A DNA stretch of 55,091 bases from an uncultured Pelagibacteraceae bacterium (GCA_902619925.1 CACNFY010000008.1:1-55091); one strand, 5' to 3'. Numbered from the stretch's first letter, positions 47,314 through 55,091 are shown. Notes: generated by a model from the letters alone, not told the origin. Made by a program: numbers and translations.

Positions 47314-48924
47314 TTACTCGTTCGTTTTGTATTTTGATTTATTAATTATGAATACAAATAATATTGGTAATACTAAAGTTAAAATTGTTGTCACAATTAA
47401 TAATATTCCAAGCTCTGAATAATCTGCATTTGATTGGATCTCGTTTGTAACCTTATCTTTAACCTCTCTTGTAACTATAAAAATTTCGTTCAAATATTTT
47501 GTACCTAAGGCACTTGCAGACAAAGCAAGGTTAGTAAATGATGCAAATACGGCAAAAAAAGTAGCTTTAAGATGATTTGGTGCATTTTTTGCAATCCATG
47601 CCAATAAAGGTATCATTGAAACCTGCCCAAGTGGTGACTCTATTGCAGTATTTATTAATGCAATAAATTTTGCATCCACCACTCCTCCTGTTAAGGAAGA
47701 TGTCCAGTTATGAACTCCGTAATACATTCCAATACTTGGTAAAAATAAAATAGCGCCAGCAATTGATAAAATAACTATTATTCTGGCTATTGAGTTATTT
47801 GCCATAAAAGGTCTTAATAAAACTATGCCAGCCAAAGTTAGAATTGATGCAAGTAAAGACAGTATAGATAGAAATTGCTCGTTGAATCCTAGCTTATCAA
47901 TTTCAAACCATGTTAAACCAGGACCAGGACTTGGCATTGCTCTGAACACAAAGATAATTACTGCTGTACCAACGATTGTTAGTCTAAGATGTTCAGGTAA
48001 TTCTTTTATTAGCTTAAACATCAAAAATAAAATAATTACAACTGATCCAATAAAAACTATTTCTTGTGCGAAAGGTATCTTTAATGAACCAATAGTTAAC
48101 GTAAAAATTACAAAAATTAAACTACCACCTAGTATCCACCAATTAACTTTAGTCTTTTCATCTTTTTTAATATCAGAAAAGGAAAGTCCCATTGATTTAA
48201 GTTTATTTATCTTACTTTTTTTTAGGTAACTTGCTAAAAAAACTCCAGCAACTGATACTATTGGTATAGCAAGCGCATAAATATATATAGAACCATATAA
48301 ATTTATTTTTTCATTTTGGTTTAACTGTTCAACACCACTAAATAATATTACGTTTATTAAGGCTACTAATACTGTTCCACCTATAATGGCAAATCTGCCA
48401 AGCGTTTGCATGGTAGTATGCATAACTTTTATTTGTTCTTTGTTATAAGACTGACCGTTGTCATCAACTAATGGAACCGCCTCCACTGTCATTGCATCTG
48501 CAACAACATCTTGTACAACATATCCAACTGGTGCTAATAAAACACTTATAACAAACCAGGTTTCAACCGATAAGTAATTTGACATTGATTGGGTATGAAT
48601 AATCAAGCCGTACATAATCATTAAACTTATGGATAACAATCCTGCACCAAAAAAGACCATGTAATTTTTTTTATTCCAAATTAAATCAACTAAATGGCCC
48701 AAAGGCATTTTTAGAGCCCATGGAATGCCTGCCCAAAAACCTAATCCTGCTAAAAATGCTGCTGATAAATTTAAATAATCTTTTACAAAAAAAGTACCTA
48801 CTATACCTGTGAGACCTGAAATACCTGCAGCTAAATAAATCATAAGCGGAGGTAAATAAGACCATTTAAATTGTCTTCCTAAATCTAAAAACGTATTATC
48901 TAAAAAATTAATTATTTTATTCAT
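47314..48924 (-). CDS. Major facilitator superfamily transporter
   Basis: Membrane transporter of 536 residues with 12 or more hydrophobic segments. The N-terminal half has GFWAGIPWALKMPLGHLVDLIW, reminiscent of the folate-biopterin (BT1) group of the superfamily. VVADAMTVEAVPLVDDNG follows after the fourth segment. The substrate cannot be inferred. Its stop abuts the end of the ATP-grasp gene, and it is divergent from the glucosylglycerate genes across 52 bases. Confidence 0.82.
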   Translation of the reverse strand: MNKIINFLDNTFLDLGRQFKWSYLPPLMIYLAAGISGLTGIVGTFFVKDYLNLSAAFLAGLGFWAGIPWALKMPLGHLVDLIWNKKNYMVFFGAGLLSISLMIMYGLIIHTQSMSNYLSVETWFVISVLLAPVGYVVQDVVADAMTVEAVPLVDDNGQSYNKEQIKVMHTTMQTLGRFAIIGGTVLVALINVILFSGVEQLNQNEKINLYGSIYIYALAIPIVSVAGVFLASYLKKSKINKLKSMGLSFSDIKKDEKTKVNWWILGGSLIFVIFTLTIGSLKIPFAQEIVFIGSVVIILFLMFKLIKELPEHLRLTIVGTAVIIFVFRAMPSPGPGLTWFEIDKLGFNEQFLSILSLLASILTLAGIVLLRPFMANNSIARIIVILSIAGAILFLPSIGMYYGVHNWTSSLTGGVVDAKFIALINTAIESPLGQVSMIPLLAWIAKNAPNHLKATFFAVFASFTNLALSASALGTKYLNEIFIVTREVKDKVTNEIQSNADYSELGILLIVTTILTLVLPILFVFIINKSKYKTNE

Positions 48925-48976
48925 TATTTAAGATATAAATTAAATTTTATTATAATAGTTTGTACAAAATTTATAT

Positions 48977-49786
48977 ATGAAATTTAATTCAAAAATTTTG
49001 ATATTTACTGACCTCGATGGATCGTTATTAAACAGGGAAAACTTTGAATTTGGTTCAATTAAAAATTTTATAAAGGAATTATTATCTCAGGATATTTTTA
49101 TAATTCCGAATTCAAGCAAAACTGCAAAAGAAATTACTAATTTCAATAACGAGTTAGAGGAAAAATTACCCTATATTGCTGAAAATGGATCTTCGATTCA
49201 TGATTTAAATTTAATTAATTCTAATTTCCCGGAAAAAATTACTTTAAGTAGAGAAATTGGTGAACTCTTAGAAATATTTCAAAAAAATGTACCAAACAAT
49301 CTAAAAATAAAATGTAAATTTTTAAAAGATTTAACTAAGAAAGAACAATTAAATATATTAGGTCTACCCGCCGATAAGGTTAAGTTTGCAATGAAAAGAG
49401 ATTATACTGTGCCGTTTAAGTTCGAGGGGAACAAGAATCAAAGAGAAAAGCTTCAAAAGTACATACAATCATCAGGTCTTACAATTCAGGAAGGAGGAAG
49501 GGTTATTAATTTGTGCGATAAAGTAAGCAAATCAAATGCTATGAAAAAAGTGATCAAAGTTTTTAAAAAAGTAAATAACGATAAATTGATTACGATTGCT
49601 GTCGGAGATAACTTTAATGACTTAGATATGTTAAGAAATAGCGACTTTCCATGCTTAGTATTTAATGACAAATTTACTTTAGAAAAAATTAATATTAATA
49701 ATTGTATAGTTTCTAAGAAACCGGCACCTGAGGGTTGGGAAGAAATAGTAAAAATGGCACTAGATAAAATAAAACAAACCGATTAA
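48977..49786 (+). CDS. Glucosyl-/mannosyl-3-phosphoglycerate phosphatase (HAD family)
   Basis: HAD-superfamily phosphatase of the MpgP/Cof type, 269 residues. Motif I DLDGSLL is at residues 12-18 (Asp nucleophile), IAENGSSIH is the conserved cap-side motif, and motif IV AVGDNFNDLDML lies near residue 212. The tail KPAPEGWEEIV is typical of MpgP proteins. With the downstream synthase it would remove phosphate from glucosyl-3-phosphoglycerate to give glucosylglycerate, a compatible solute. It lies 8 bases before the synthase gene. Confidence 0.85.
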   Translation: MKFNSKILIFTDLDGSLLNRENFEFGSIKNFIKELLSQDIFIIPNSSKTAKEITNFNNELEEKLPYIAENGSSIHDLNLINSNFPEKITLSREIGELLEIFQKNVPNNLKIKCKFLKDLTKKEQLNILGLPADKVKFAMKRDYTVPFKFEGNKNQREKLQKYIQSSGLTIQEGGRVINLCDKVSKSNAMKKVIKVFKKVNNDKLITIAVGDNFNDLDMLRNSDFPCLVFNDKFTLEKININNCIVSKKPAPEGWEEIVKMALDKIKQTD

Positions 49787-49794
49787 AATTTAAT

Positions 49795-51015
49795 ATGAGT
49801 GATTTTTCTCAAAATGGAATTATTTCCACCTTACATGATTTTGGAACGAAATCTGTGGGTGATATTGAAACGGAGTTAAAAAAATTTTCTAAAGAGAGGA
49901 AAATGGAACTTATTTTACCAAGTCTTTATTCTGAATTAGAGGGTGATGCATTACCCAAGATTGTTAGTGAAATTAGTAAAACAAATTATTTAAATCATAT
50001 TATAATTGGTCTTGATAAAGCAAATAAATCACAAGCTCAAAAAGCATGGAAATTTTTTAAAAAAATTAAAACTCCATTTACTATTTTATGGAATGATGGA
50101 CCTAAACTTAAAAAGTTAAACGATGAATTAAAGAAGAAGGATTTAGCTCCGAATGAATACGGAAAAGGTAGGAATGTTTGGTATTGTCTTGGGATGTGTA
50201 TAGCAAGAGATGAGGCTAGGTCTGTTGCTTTACATGATTGTGATATAAAAACATACGATAGAAGAATGCTCGCAAAACTTTTTTATCCTGTTGTAAATCC
50301 GTTATTTAACTTTGAATTTTGTAAAGGATATTATCCAAGAGTTGCACATAATAAAATGGGAGGGCGAGTTGCAAGATTACTAGTCTTTCCTCTTATTACA
50401 GCATTAGAGAAAACAATTGGTAAAAGTGACTATTTAGAATTTATGAAATCTTTTAAATATCCTTTAGCTGGCGAATTTTCCTTTAGAAGAAATGTTTTAC
50501 CAGAATTACGAATTTCATCAGATTGGGGTATAGAAGTTGGTGTCTTATCAGAAATGCAAAGAAATTTTTCTCCCCACAATATATGTCAGGTAGATTTAGC
50601 TGACAGTTATGATCATAAACATCAAGAGCTATCAATCAGTGATGAAACGAAGGGTTTATCAAGAATGTCAATTGATATTATAAAAACTATAATTAGAAAA
50701 CTAGCTACGCAAGGAAATTCATTTAGCACTGAAACATTTCGATCCTTGAAAGCTACGTATTATAGATCAGCGTTAGATTTGATAGACATTTATAGGAGTG
50801 ATGCCCAAATGAATGGTTTAAAATTTGACTCACATAATGAAGAAAAAGCTGTAGAGCTTTTTGCATTAAATATAATGAAAGCTGGAGAGCATTTTTTTAA
50901 AAATCCAATGAGCACACCTTTTATTCCAACATGGAGCAGAGTTAAAAGTGCAATACCTGATTTTTTAACAAGATTGAAAAAAGCCGTTGAAGAGGATAAC
51001 AAAAACCACTCTTAA
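49795..51015 (+). CDS. Glucosyl-3-phosphoglycerate synthase-like glycosyltransferase (GT81 type)
   Basis: GT-A fold retaining glycosyltransferase of 406 residues. The metal/nucleotide-sugar motif is HDCDI, with Asp148 and Asp150. The family pattern continues as GKGRNVWYCLG, KGYYPRV, then PLAGEFSF and SSDWGIEVGVLSEM. It is predicted to transfer glucose (or mannose) from a nucleotide sugar to 3-phosphoglycerate. The choice of glucose rests on the downstream phosphorylase-like gene. It abuts that gene with no spacer (stop 51015, start 51016). Confidence 0.83.
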   Translation: MSDFSQNGIISTLHDFGTKSVGDIETELKKFSKERKMELILPSLYSELEGDALPKIVSEISKTNYLNHIIIGLDKANKSQAQKAWKFFKKIKTPFTILWNDGPKLKKLNDELKKKDLAPNEYGKGRNVWYCLGMCIARDEARSVALHDCDIKTYDRRMLAKLFYPVVNPLFNFEFCKGYYPRVAHNKMGGRVARLLVFPLITALEKTIGKSDYLEFMKSFKYPLAGEFSFRRNVLPELRISSDWGIEVGVLSEMQRNFSPHNICQVDLADSYDHKHQELSISDETKGLSRMSIDIIKTIIRKLATQGNSFSTETFRSLKATYYRSALDLIDIYRSDAQMNGLKFDSHNEEKAVELFALNIMKAGEHFFKNPMSTPFIPTWSRVKSAIPDFLTRLKKAVEEDNKNHS

Positions 51016-52719
51016 ATGTTATCAAATTCAAAAAAAAAATCCTTAAGGGATAAATTTAAGAAAATTTACATAAATTCTTCGAACGAATTTGTAGAGGAAA
51101 TAATCGATCTTATAAATAATTTTAATAAAAAAAATAAAAAGTCATCTATTAATATTTCTCAAAATACTTCGTTGGTTATTAGCTATGGGGATAGTATTAT
51201 AGATGTCAGAAAAAAATCCCTCAAAGTTTTCAGATCATTTTTTAACAAACATTTAAGCAATTACTTTAATTCAGTTCATTTTCTTCCCTTTTATCCCTCT
51301 AGCAGCGATAGTGGTTTTGCAGTTAAAGACCATTACAAAATTGAACCAAGACTGGGCAATTGGTCTGATATCCGAAATTTTTCAAAGAAAACAATTGTAA
51401 TGGCAGACTTAGTAATTAATCACGCTTCATCTCGAGGACTATGGTTCGCAAATTTTTTAAAAGATAAGTCTCCTGGTAAGAATTATTTCTTTACAGTAAA
51501 TAACAAATTTAATGTTTCAAAAGTAGTAAGACCAAGAGAGCACAGATTATTAAAGAAAATTAATCTATTTAATAGAAACCAATATTTATGGAGGACTTTT
51601 AGTCCTGACCAAATAGATCTTAATTTTAAAAATCCAAAAGTTTTGATGAGATTTTTAAAAATAATAATTAACTCTCTAAACCACGGTGTTCGTATATTTA
51701 GGTTAGATGCTATTGCTTATTTATGGAAAGAAAATGGTACGAAATGTATAAATCACACAAATACTCATAATATCATAAAATTTATAAGATTTTTTACAGA
51801 ACAATTAAATACTGAAAGCTTAGTAATTACAGAGACAAACCTTCCAGAAAAAGAAAATCTAAGCTATTTTGGTAATCAAGATGAAGCTAATTGGATTTAT
51901 AATTTTTCTCTTCCACCCTTAATTGTTTACAGTCTTTTATTTGAAGATAGTAGCAAAATAACTCATTGGAGTAAAAAATTAAAAAAAACAAATAAAAAAA
52001 ATAATTACCTAAACTTTATAGCTTCTCACGATGGAATAGGAATGAGGCCCATTGAAGGTCTGATTAACAATATACAGCTTAAAAAACTATTTGTTAGACT
52101 TAAAAAAAATGGTGGAGAATTTTCATTTAGAAAAGTGCAAGGAAAAGGCAAAAAAGTCTATGAAGCAAATATAACTTTATTTAATGCATTCAAAAAGTCT
52201 GACTTCGATAAGAATGGTAAGTATTATCTAGAAAGATTTTTCTCTGCTCATGCAATTATGCTAGCTTTTGAGGGAATACCTGCTGTTTATTTTAATTCAA
52301 TATTTGGAACTTCTAATGACAATAGCAAATATATAATTTCTGGTAACAAGAGAGACCTTAATAGATATCGTTGGAATAAAGTGCGATTAGAAAAATCTTT
52401 GAAAAATAAAAATTCCAAACAAACAATTTATTATACAAATATGATTAATCTTTTAAAAGTAAGAAAAAAACAAAAAGCTTTTCATCCTGATGCAGCACAA
52501 ACTACTCTTAAACTTGGATCAAAAATATTTGCAATTAAAAGAGTTAGTATTGATAAAAAACAATCAATTACTTGCTTAACAAATGTTACCTCTGAAAAAC
52601 AGTTTGCTAATTTAAATATAAATAAAGATAAATCTAAAAATTTATTGCAGGATAAATTAATATTTATAAATAAAAAGCTTGAATTAAAGCCATTTCAAAC
52701 CGTTTGGATTTCAAATTAA
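51016..52719 (+). CDS. GH13_18-type sugar phosphorylase, probably glucosylglycerate phosphorylase
   Basis: 567-residue protein of the sucrose-phosphorylase branch of glycoside hydrolase family 13. The catalytic nucleophile is Asp231 in FRLDAIAYLW, the acid/base Glu273 in ITETNLPE, and the third carboxylate Asp339 in ASHDGIGMRP. HDGIGMRPIEG and NLPEKENLSYFGN are closer to glucosylglycerate phosphorylases than to classical sucrose phosphorylases, as far as I recall. It would split the solute with phosphate to glucose 1-phosphate and glycerate. Sucrose or glucosylglycerol are alternatives. Confidence 0.8.
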   Translation: MLSNSKKKSLRDKFKKIYINSSNEFVEEIIDLINNFNKKNKKSSINISQNTSLVISYGDSIIDVRKKSLKVFRSFFNKHLSNYFNSVHFLPFYPSSSDSGFAVKDHYKIEPRLGNWSDIRNFSKKTIVMADLVINHASSRGLWFANFLKDKSPGKNYFFTVNNKFNVSKVVRPREHRLLKKINLFNRNQYLWRTFSPDQIDLNFKNPKVLMRFLKIIINSLNHGVRIFRLDAIAYLWKENGTKCINHTNTHNIIKFIRFFTEQLNTESLVITETNLPEKENLSYFGNQDEANWIYNFSLPPLIVYSLLFEDSSKITHWSKKLKKTNKKNNYLNFIASHDGIGMRPIEGLINNIQLKKLFVRLKKNGGEFSFRKVQGKGKKVYEANITLFNAFKKSDFDKNGKYYLERFFSAHAIMLAFEGIPAVYFNSIFGTSNDNSKYIISGNKRDLNRYRWNKVRLEKSLKNKNSKQTIYYTNMINLLKVRKKQKAFHPDAAQTTLKLGSKIFAIKRVSIDKKQSITCLTNVTSEKQFANLNINKDKSKNLLQDKLIFINKKLELKPFQTVWISN

Positions 52720-52838
52720 TAATTTGAATAATCTTTAAACAAAATATAGATTCTATTTAACCATATCTCATGGTGAAAAAGAGGCCGATATCGCATCGGT
52801 TAAAAGCGAGTTTTGGAAAAACAAACAAAGGAGTGCGT

Positions 52839-53030
52839 ATGAAAAGAATGCACAGAATACTTAGTTCGTTTAGCCGAGGCTCAAAGAACGCTAGGCTAAA
52901 TCAACTAATGTTTCGAAACGTCAAGACCGTTGAAACTAATGCCAATGGAACAAGTGGATACGTGGTGAAATCTGGAAAGAATTCCGGGAAGATTTTGGGA
53001 CACATTAGGAAAGCGTCAAAAAATATTTAA
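52839..53030 (+). CDS. Possible small basic protein within the high-GC island
   Basis: 63-residue reading frame with an excellent ribosome-binding site (AAAGGAG, 5 bases before the ATG). The product is very basic (MKRMHRILSSFSRGSKNAR at the start, ending IRKASKNI) and has no Cys or membrane segment. The frame is open further up to 52770. Codons such as CGA, CTA, AGG, GGC, GTC, TCC and GGG are common here although rare in the neighbours. That argues either for a foreign gene or for a non-coding RNA crossed by a chance frame. Confidence 0.4.
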   Translation: MKRMHRILSSFSRGSKNARLNQLMFRNVKTVETNANGTSGYVVKSGKNSGKILGHIRKASKNI

Positions 53031-53044
53031 ATTCATCGGGGTAT

Positions 53045-53069
53045 GGGGCACCTGGCAACAGAACGCCCC
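53045..53069 (+). terminator. GC hairpin at the end of the island
   Basis: GGGGC (53045-53049) pairs with GCCCC (53065-53069) around a 15-base loop, followed by TTCCTATTT. It may end the transcript of the island. The loop is long and the T-tract broken, so it could instead be part of an RNA fold. The convergent msrB stop lies 8 bases beyond. Confidence 0.4.
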
Positions 53070-53076
53070 TTCCTAT

Positions 53077-53532
53077 TTAAGTTGATGGTTTAAAAATTAG
53101 GCACAATCCATTATTACAAAATCTCTTCTTTGTTTTTGTTGGACCATCATTAAACACATGTCCATGGTGGGCTCCACATTTTGCGCAATGATATTCTGTT
53201 CGCATCATTCCAAAAGAAAAATCAACTTTGGTTTTAAATGCTCCTGGTAATGCTTCTGAAAAAGAAGGCCATCCTGTTCCACTGTCAAATTTAGCTTCAG
53301 AGCTAAATAATTTATTTCCACAATTAGCACAGTGATAAAAACCCTTTCTTTTTTCATGAAGTAGAGCGCTAGTGAACGGTCTTTCAGTGCCTTCATTAAA
53401 AAGTATTTCTTTTTGTTCCTCTGTTAAATTTTGGTTAATAATTTTTTTTGTCTCGGCATAAATGAATTTATATGGAGAGACAATTATAGCCCCTAAGGAA
53501 GCAGCAATAATTTTTAATAACGTCCTTCTCAT
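53077..53532 (-). CDS. msrB: Peptide-methionine (R)-S-oxide reductase, exported
   Basis: Repairs oxidised methionine (R-sulfoxide) in proteins. The 151-residue protein has an N-terminal signal sequence beginning MRRTLLK, with a hydrophobic stretch to about residue 25. That suggests periplasmic action, perhaps via the Tat route. Zinc ligands are Cys68, Cys71, Cys116 and Cys119, and the catalytic Cys139 is in RFCNN. DSGTGWPSF is the substrate-site motif. RFCNNGLCLIFKP varies from the usual RYCINSASLKF, with an extra Cys at 144. Confidence 0.92.
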   Translation of the reverse strand: MRRTLLKIIAASLGAIIVSPYKFIYAETKKIINQNLTEEQKEILFNEGTERPFTSALLHEKRKGFYHCANCGNKLFSSEAKFDSGTGWPSFSEALPGAFKTKVDFSFGMMRTEYHCAKCGAHHGHVFNDGPTKTKKRFCNNGLCLIFKPST

Positions 53533-53631
53533 AGTAGTATAATACTTATAATCTACTTTTTATTAACTTTATATGTTTACTTGTGACATTCTTGACCTGT
53601 TAATTTTTTATAAAATGTTTATTAAAAACTT

Positions 53632-53865
53632 ATGAAAAAACTGATTATATCAATTTATTTTTTGTTAATTTCCAATGCTGCACTTGCAGGATCATGTCCG
53701 ATGTTATGGGGTAAAATTGACTCAAGCATAAATAATGTTGCTGACGAGGATTTAAAAGTAAAAATACAAGAACTAAGAGATGCTGGAAAAAAGGCACACT
53801 CAGATGGTGACCATTCTGAGTCTGAAAAGTTATTGAATGAGGCTTTAAGTTTAATTAGTAGTTAA
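53632..53865 (+). CDS. Small exported helical protein, unknown
   Basis: 77-residue protein with a clear signal peptide (residues 1-19, cleavage after ALA). The mature part of about 58 residues is acidic and probably all helical (DEDLKVKIQELRDAGKKAH, then SESEKLLNEALSLIS). It holds one Cys near the mature N-terminus (GSCPM). I recognise no family. It starts 8 bases ahead of the peroxiredoxin gene, counted from its stop, and is probably in an operon with it. Confidence 0.75.
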   Translation: MKKLIISIYFLLISNAALAGSCPMLWGKIDSSINNVADEDLKVKIQELRDAGKKAHSDGDHSESEKLLNEALSLISS

Positions 53866-53873
53866 TCTTATTA

Positions 53874-54338
53874 ATGAAACTTAAACTAAATCAGATTGCT
53901 CCTAATTTTAAATTAGCAAGCACAGATGGTACAACGTTCGAATTAAAGAGTATTAAGAAAAAAAACATAATTTTGTACTTTTATCCTAAAGATGACACAC
54001 CTGGATGCACTTTAGAGTCTAAAGACTTTAGTAAATTAAACTCAATGATTAGCAAAAACAATACTATTGTGTTGGGTATATCTAAAGACAGCATGGAAAG
54101 TCACTTAAAATTTAAAAAAAAATATAAATTAAAATTTGATTTATTATCAGATGAAAAATTATCTGTAATTAAGAAATATGGTGCCTGGGGAATGAAATCT
54201 TTTTTAGGTAAAAAGTATAAGGGTGTTATTAGATCAACTTTTTTAATTAATTCAAAAGGTAAAATTCATAAAATATGGTCAAACGTTAGAGTTAAAGATC
54301 ACGCAAAATCTGTTCTTGAGGAAATAAAAAACATTTAA
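53874..54338 (+). CDS. bcp: Bcp/PrxQ-type peroxiredoxin with a single cysteine
   Basis: Thiol peroxidase of 154 residues that reduces hydrogen peroxide and lipid peroxides. The active motif YPKDDTPGCT gives peroxidatic Cys45. The usual resolving Cys of E. coli Bcp (position 50) is Lys here, and no other Cys exists in the protein. It must therefore work by a one-Cys mechanism with an outside thiol. Other family marks are NFKLASTDG and the Arg in VIRSTFLIN. Its stop overlaps the convergent xsc gene by 4 bases. Confidence 0.92.
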   Translation: MKLKLNQIAPNFKLASTDGTTFELKSIKKKNIILYFYPKDDTPGCTLESKDFSKLNSMISKNNTIVLGISKDSMESHLKFKKKYKLKFDLLSDEKLSVIKKYGAWGMKSFLGKKYKGVIRSTFLINSKGKIHKIWSNVRVKDHAKSVLEEIKNI

Positions 54339-55091
54339 ACTACAGATTTTTGAGGTTTCATGTCATCTTTGTTGATTCCAGCTACTTGCACTGGTTTTTT
54401 CATCGCGTCTCTTCTAAATGGTTCACCAAGTTCTTGGTTTAAAATTACTTCAATGAACGTTGTGATACCTTTTTTTTGATCGTCGCACGATTGTTTTATA
54501 GCTTTTGTTGTTTCTTCCATTGTCTTTACAGTTACACCTTTTAAACCGCATGCATTAGCTACTTTTGCATAACTTAACTCTGGATCTAACTCTGTTCCCA
54601 CAAAATTGTCGTCAAACCACAAAATTGAATTTCTTTTTTCTGCTCCCCATTGATAATTTCTAAATATTACCATGGTAATTGCAGGCCACTCTTCTCTAGC
54701 ACATGAACTCATTTCATTCATACTTATTCCGAAAGCTCCGTCTCCTGCAAAACCAATTACTGGTGTATCTGGACATCCGATTTTAGCACCTAAGATTGAT
54801 GGGAAACCATAACCACACGGACCAAATAAACCAGGTGCTAAATACTTCCTTGGCTTTTCAAAAGTTGGGTAAGCATTTCCAATTGCACAATTATTTCCAA
54901 TATCACTTGAGATTATTGCGTCTTCTGGCATTGCAGCCTGAATTGCTCTCCAAGCTTGTCTTGGCGACATTCTATCTTTATCTCTTTCTCTTGCTTCTTT
55001 ATTCCAAACAGTTCCTGGATCATCATCCTCATGATCAAGACTTGTTAAAGTTTGTAACCAAGCAGATTTTGTTTGATGTATTAAATTTTTT
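54335..55091 (-). CDS. xsc: Sulfoacetaldehyde acetyltransferase, N-terminal part cut by window edge
   Basis: Thiamine-diphosphate enzyme that converts sulfoacetaldehyde and phosphate to acetyl phosphate and sulfite in taurine and sulfonate breakdown. The C-terminal 251 residues are visible and open to the right edge. The TPP-binding motif is GDGAFGISMNEM through FRN. RNYQWGAEKRNSILWFDDNF and the end NQELGEPFRRDAMKKPV are Xsc-specific and separate it from acetolactate synthase. No taurine transaminase or transporter is visible on this side. Confidence 0.92.
   Translation of the reverse strand, partial: KNLIHQTKSAWLQTLTSLDHEDDDPGTVWNKEARERDKDRMSPRQAWRAIQAAMPEDAIISSDIGNNCAIGNAYPTFEKPRKYLAPGLFGPCGYGFPSILGAKIGCPDTPVIGFAGDGAFGISMNEMSSCAREEWPAITMVIFRNYQWGAEKRNSILWFDDNFVGTELDPELSYAKVANACGLKGVTVKTMEETTKAIKQSCDDQKKGITTFIEVILNQELGEPFRRDAMKKPVQVAGINKDDMKPQKSVV

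Larger units (their letters stand above)
52759..53076 (+). ncRNA. High-GC island, candidate structured RNA
   Basis: By hand count about 129 of 308 bases from 52771 to 53078 are G or C (near 42%), far above the flanks. Inverted repeats are CCGAT/ATCGG (52785-52799), TTTAGCC/GGCTAAA (52869-52900), a GTTTCGAAAC palindrome (52910-52919) and GGGGC/GCCCC (53045-53069). A loose promoter (TTGAAT at 52724, TAGATT at 52747, 17 between) lies upstream. It does not show the conserved cores of RNase P RNA, tmRNA or SRP RNA. It overlaps a small reading frame. Confidence 0.35.

Noticed and set aside
52759..53076. RNase P RNA, tmRNA or SRP RNA for the high-GC island
   Set aside because: The conserved cores (GAGGAAAGTCC, a T-arm-like segment with a tag frame, and the GGAAGGAAGCAGC-type loop) are absent. 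GGAAAGAATTCCGGG and AACAGAAC look similar to RNase P pieces, but their spacing is wrong.
54335..55091. Acetolactate synthase as the identity of the right-edge gene
   Set aside because: The stretch RNYQWGAEKRN and the tail ELGEPFRRDAMKKPV are specific to sulfoacetaldehyde acetyltransferase.
1..55091. CRISPR array, prophage, insertion sequence or rRNA
   Set aside because: No regularly spaced direct repeats, integrase, transposase, capsid-type gene or rRNA segment was seen on either strand.

Overview
The window reads as a chromosomal segment of a streamlined, AT-rich alphaproteobacterium. The best match is a SAR11 / Pelagibacterales cell. The signs are very low GC, intergenic gaps of only a few to about 110 bases, many start/stop overlaps, a classic alphaproteobacterial gene order (tig-clpP-clpX-lon ... 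nuoA-N-birA-coaX-rnj), TRAP and taurine/sulfonate-type genes, and tRNA genes with encoded CCA. I see no phage genes, transposases, integrases, rRNA or CRISPR arrays. No gene-free stretch exceeds 300 bases. The lineage call is inference from sequence style and gene content.

Layout. Bases 1-29250 are a single minus-strand housekeeping block. In transcription order it holds tRNA-Leu(TAG), trigger factor, clpP, clpX, lon, tRNA-Val(TAC), tRNA-Asp(GTC), a complete uninterrupted 14-gene complex I operon (nuoA to nuoN), a minimal birA, a type III pantothenate kinase, RNase J, proS, one lolC/E-type permease gene, lolD, and dnaE running off the left edge. Bases 29330-31033 hold small plus-strand genes: a DUF1289 protein, two short membrane proteins and a family 5 uracil-DNA glycosylase. 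A minus-strand YbgC-type thioesterase lies among them.

Bases 31030-37262 (minus) are a catabolic transport cluster: TRAP transporter dctP-dctQ-dctM, an NCS1 permease, a zinc alcohol dehydrogenase and a DUF3047 protein. A strong hairpin sits between dctP and dctQ. Bases 37373-41575 (plus) hold a GMC oxidoreductase, a TerC-family protein, a short-chain dehydrogenase, an M23 peptidase with an altered zinc motif, a tiny membrane protein and an ABM-domain protein. Iron superoxide dismutase follows convergently. A small unknown gene, a DoxX protein and a minus-strand operon come next. That operon contains an Anbu proteasome-like protease, a secreted unknown, a cupredoxin and a renalase-like flavoprotein. 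The ATP-grasp partner usually found with Anbu is divergent from it.

Bases 48977-52719 form a compact three-gene set that looks like synthesis and phosphorolytic recycling of glucosylglycerate: a GpgP/MpgP phosphatase, a GT81-like synthase and a GH13_18-like phosphorylase. It is followed by a 310-base island of clearly higher GC (about 42% by hand count). The island has unusual codons and several inverted repeats, and is the best candidate here for something undescribed: a structured RNA or an odd small gene. The window ends with msrB, a small secreted protein, a one-cysteine peroxiredoxin and the 3' part of xsc (sulfoacetaldehyde acetyltransferase).
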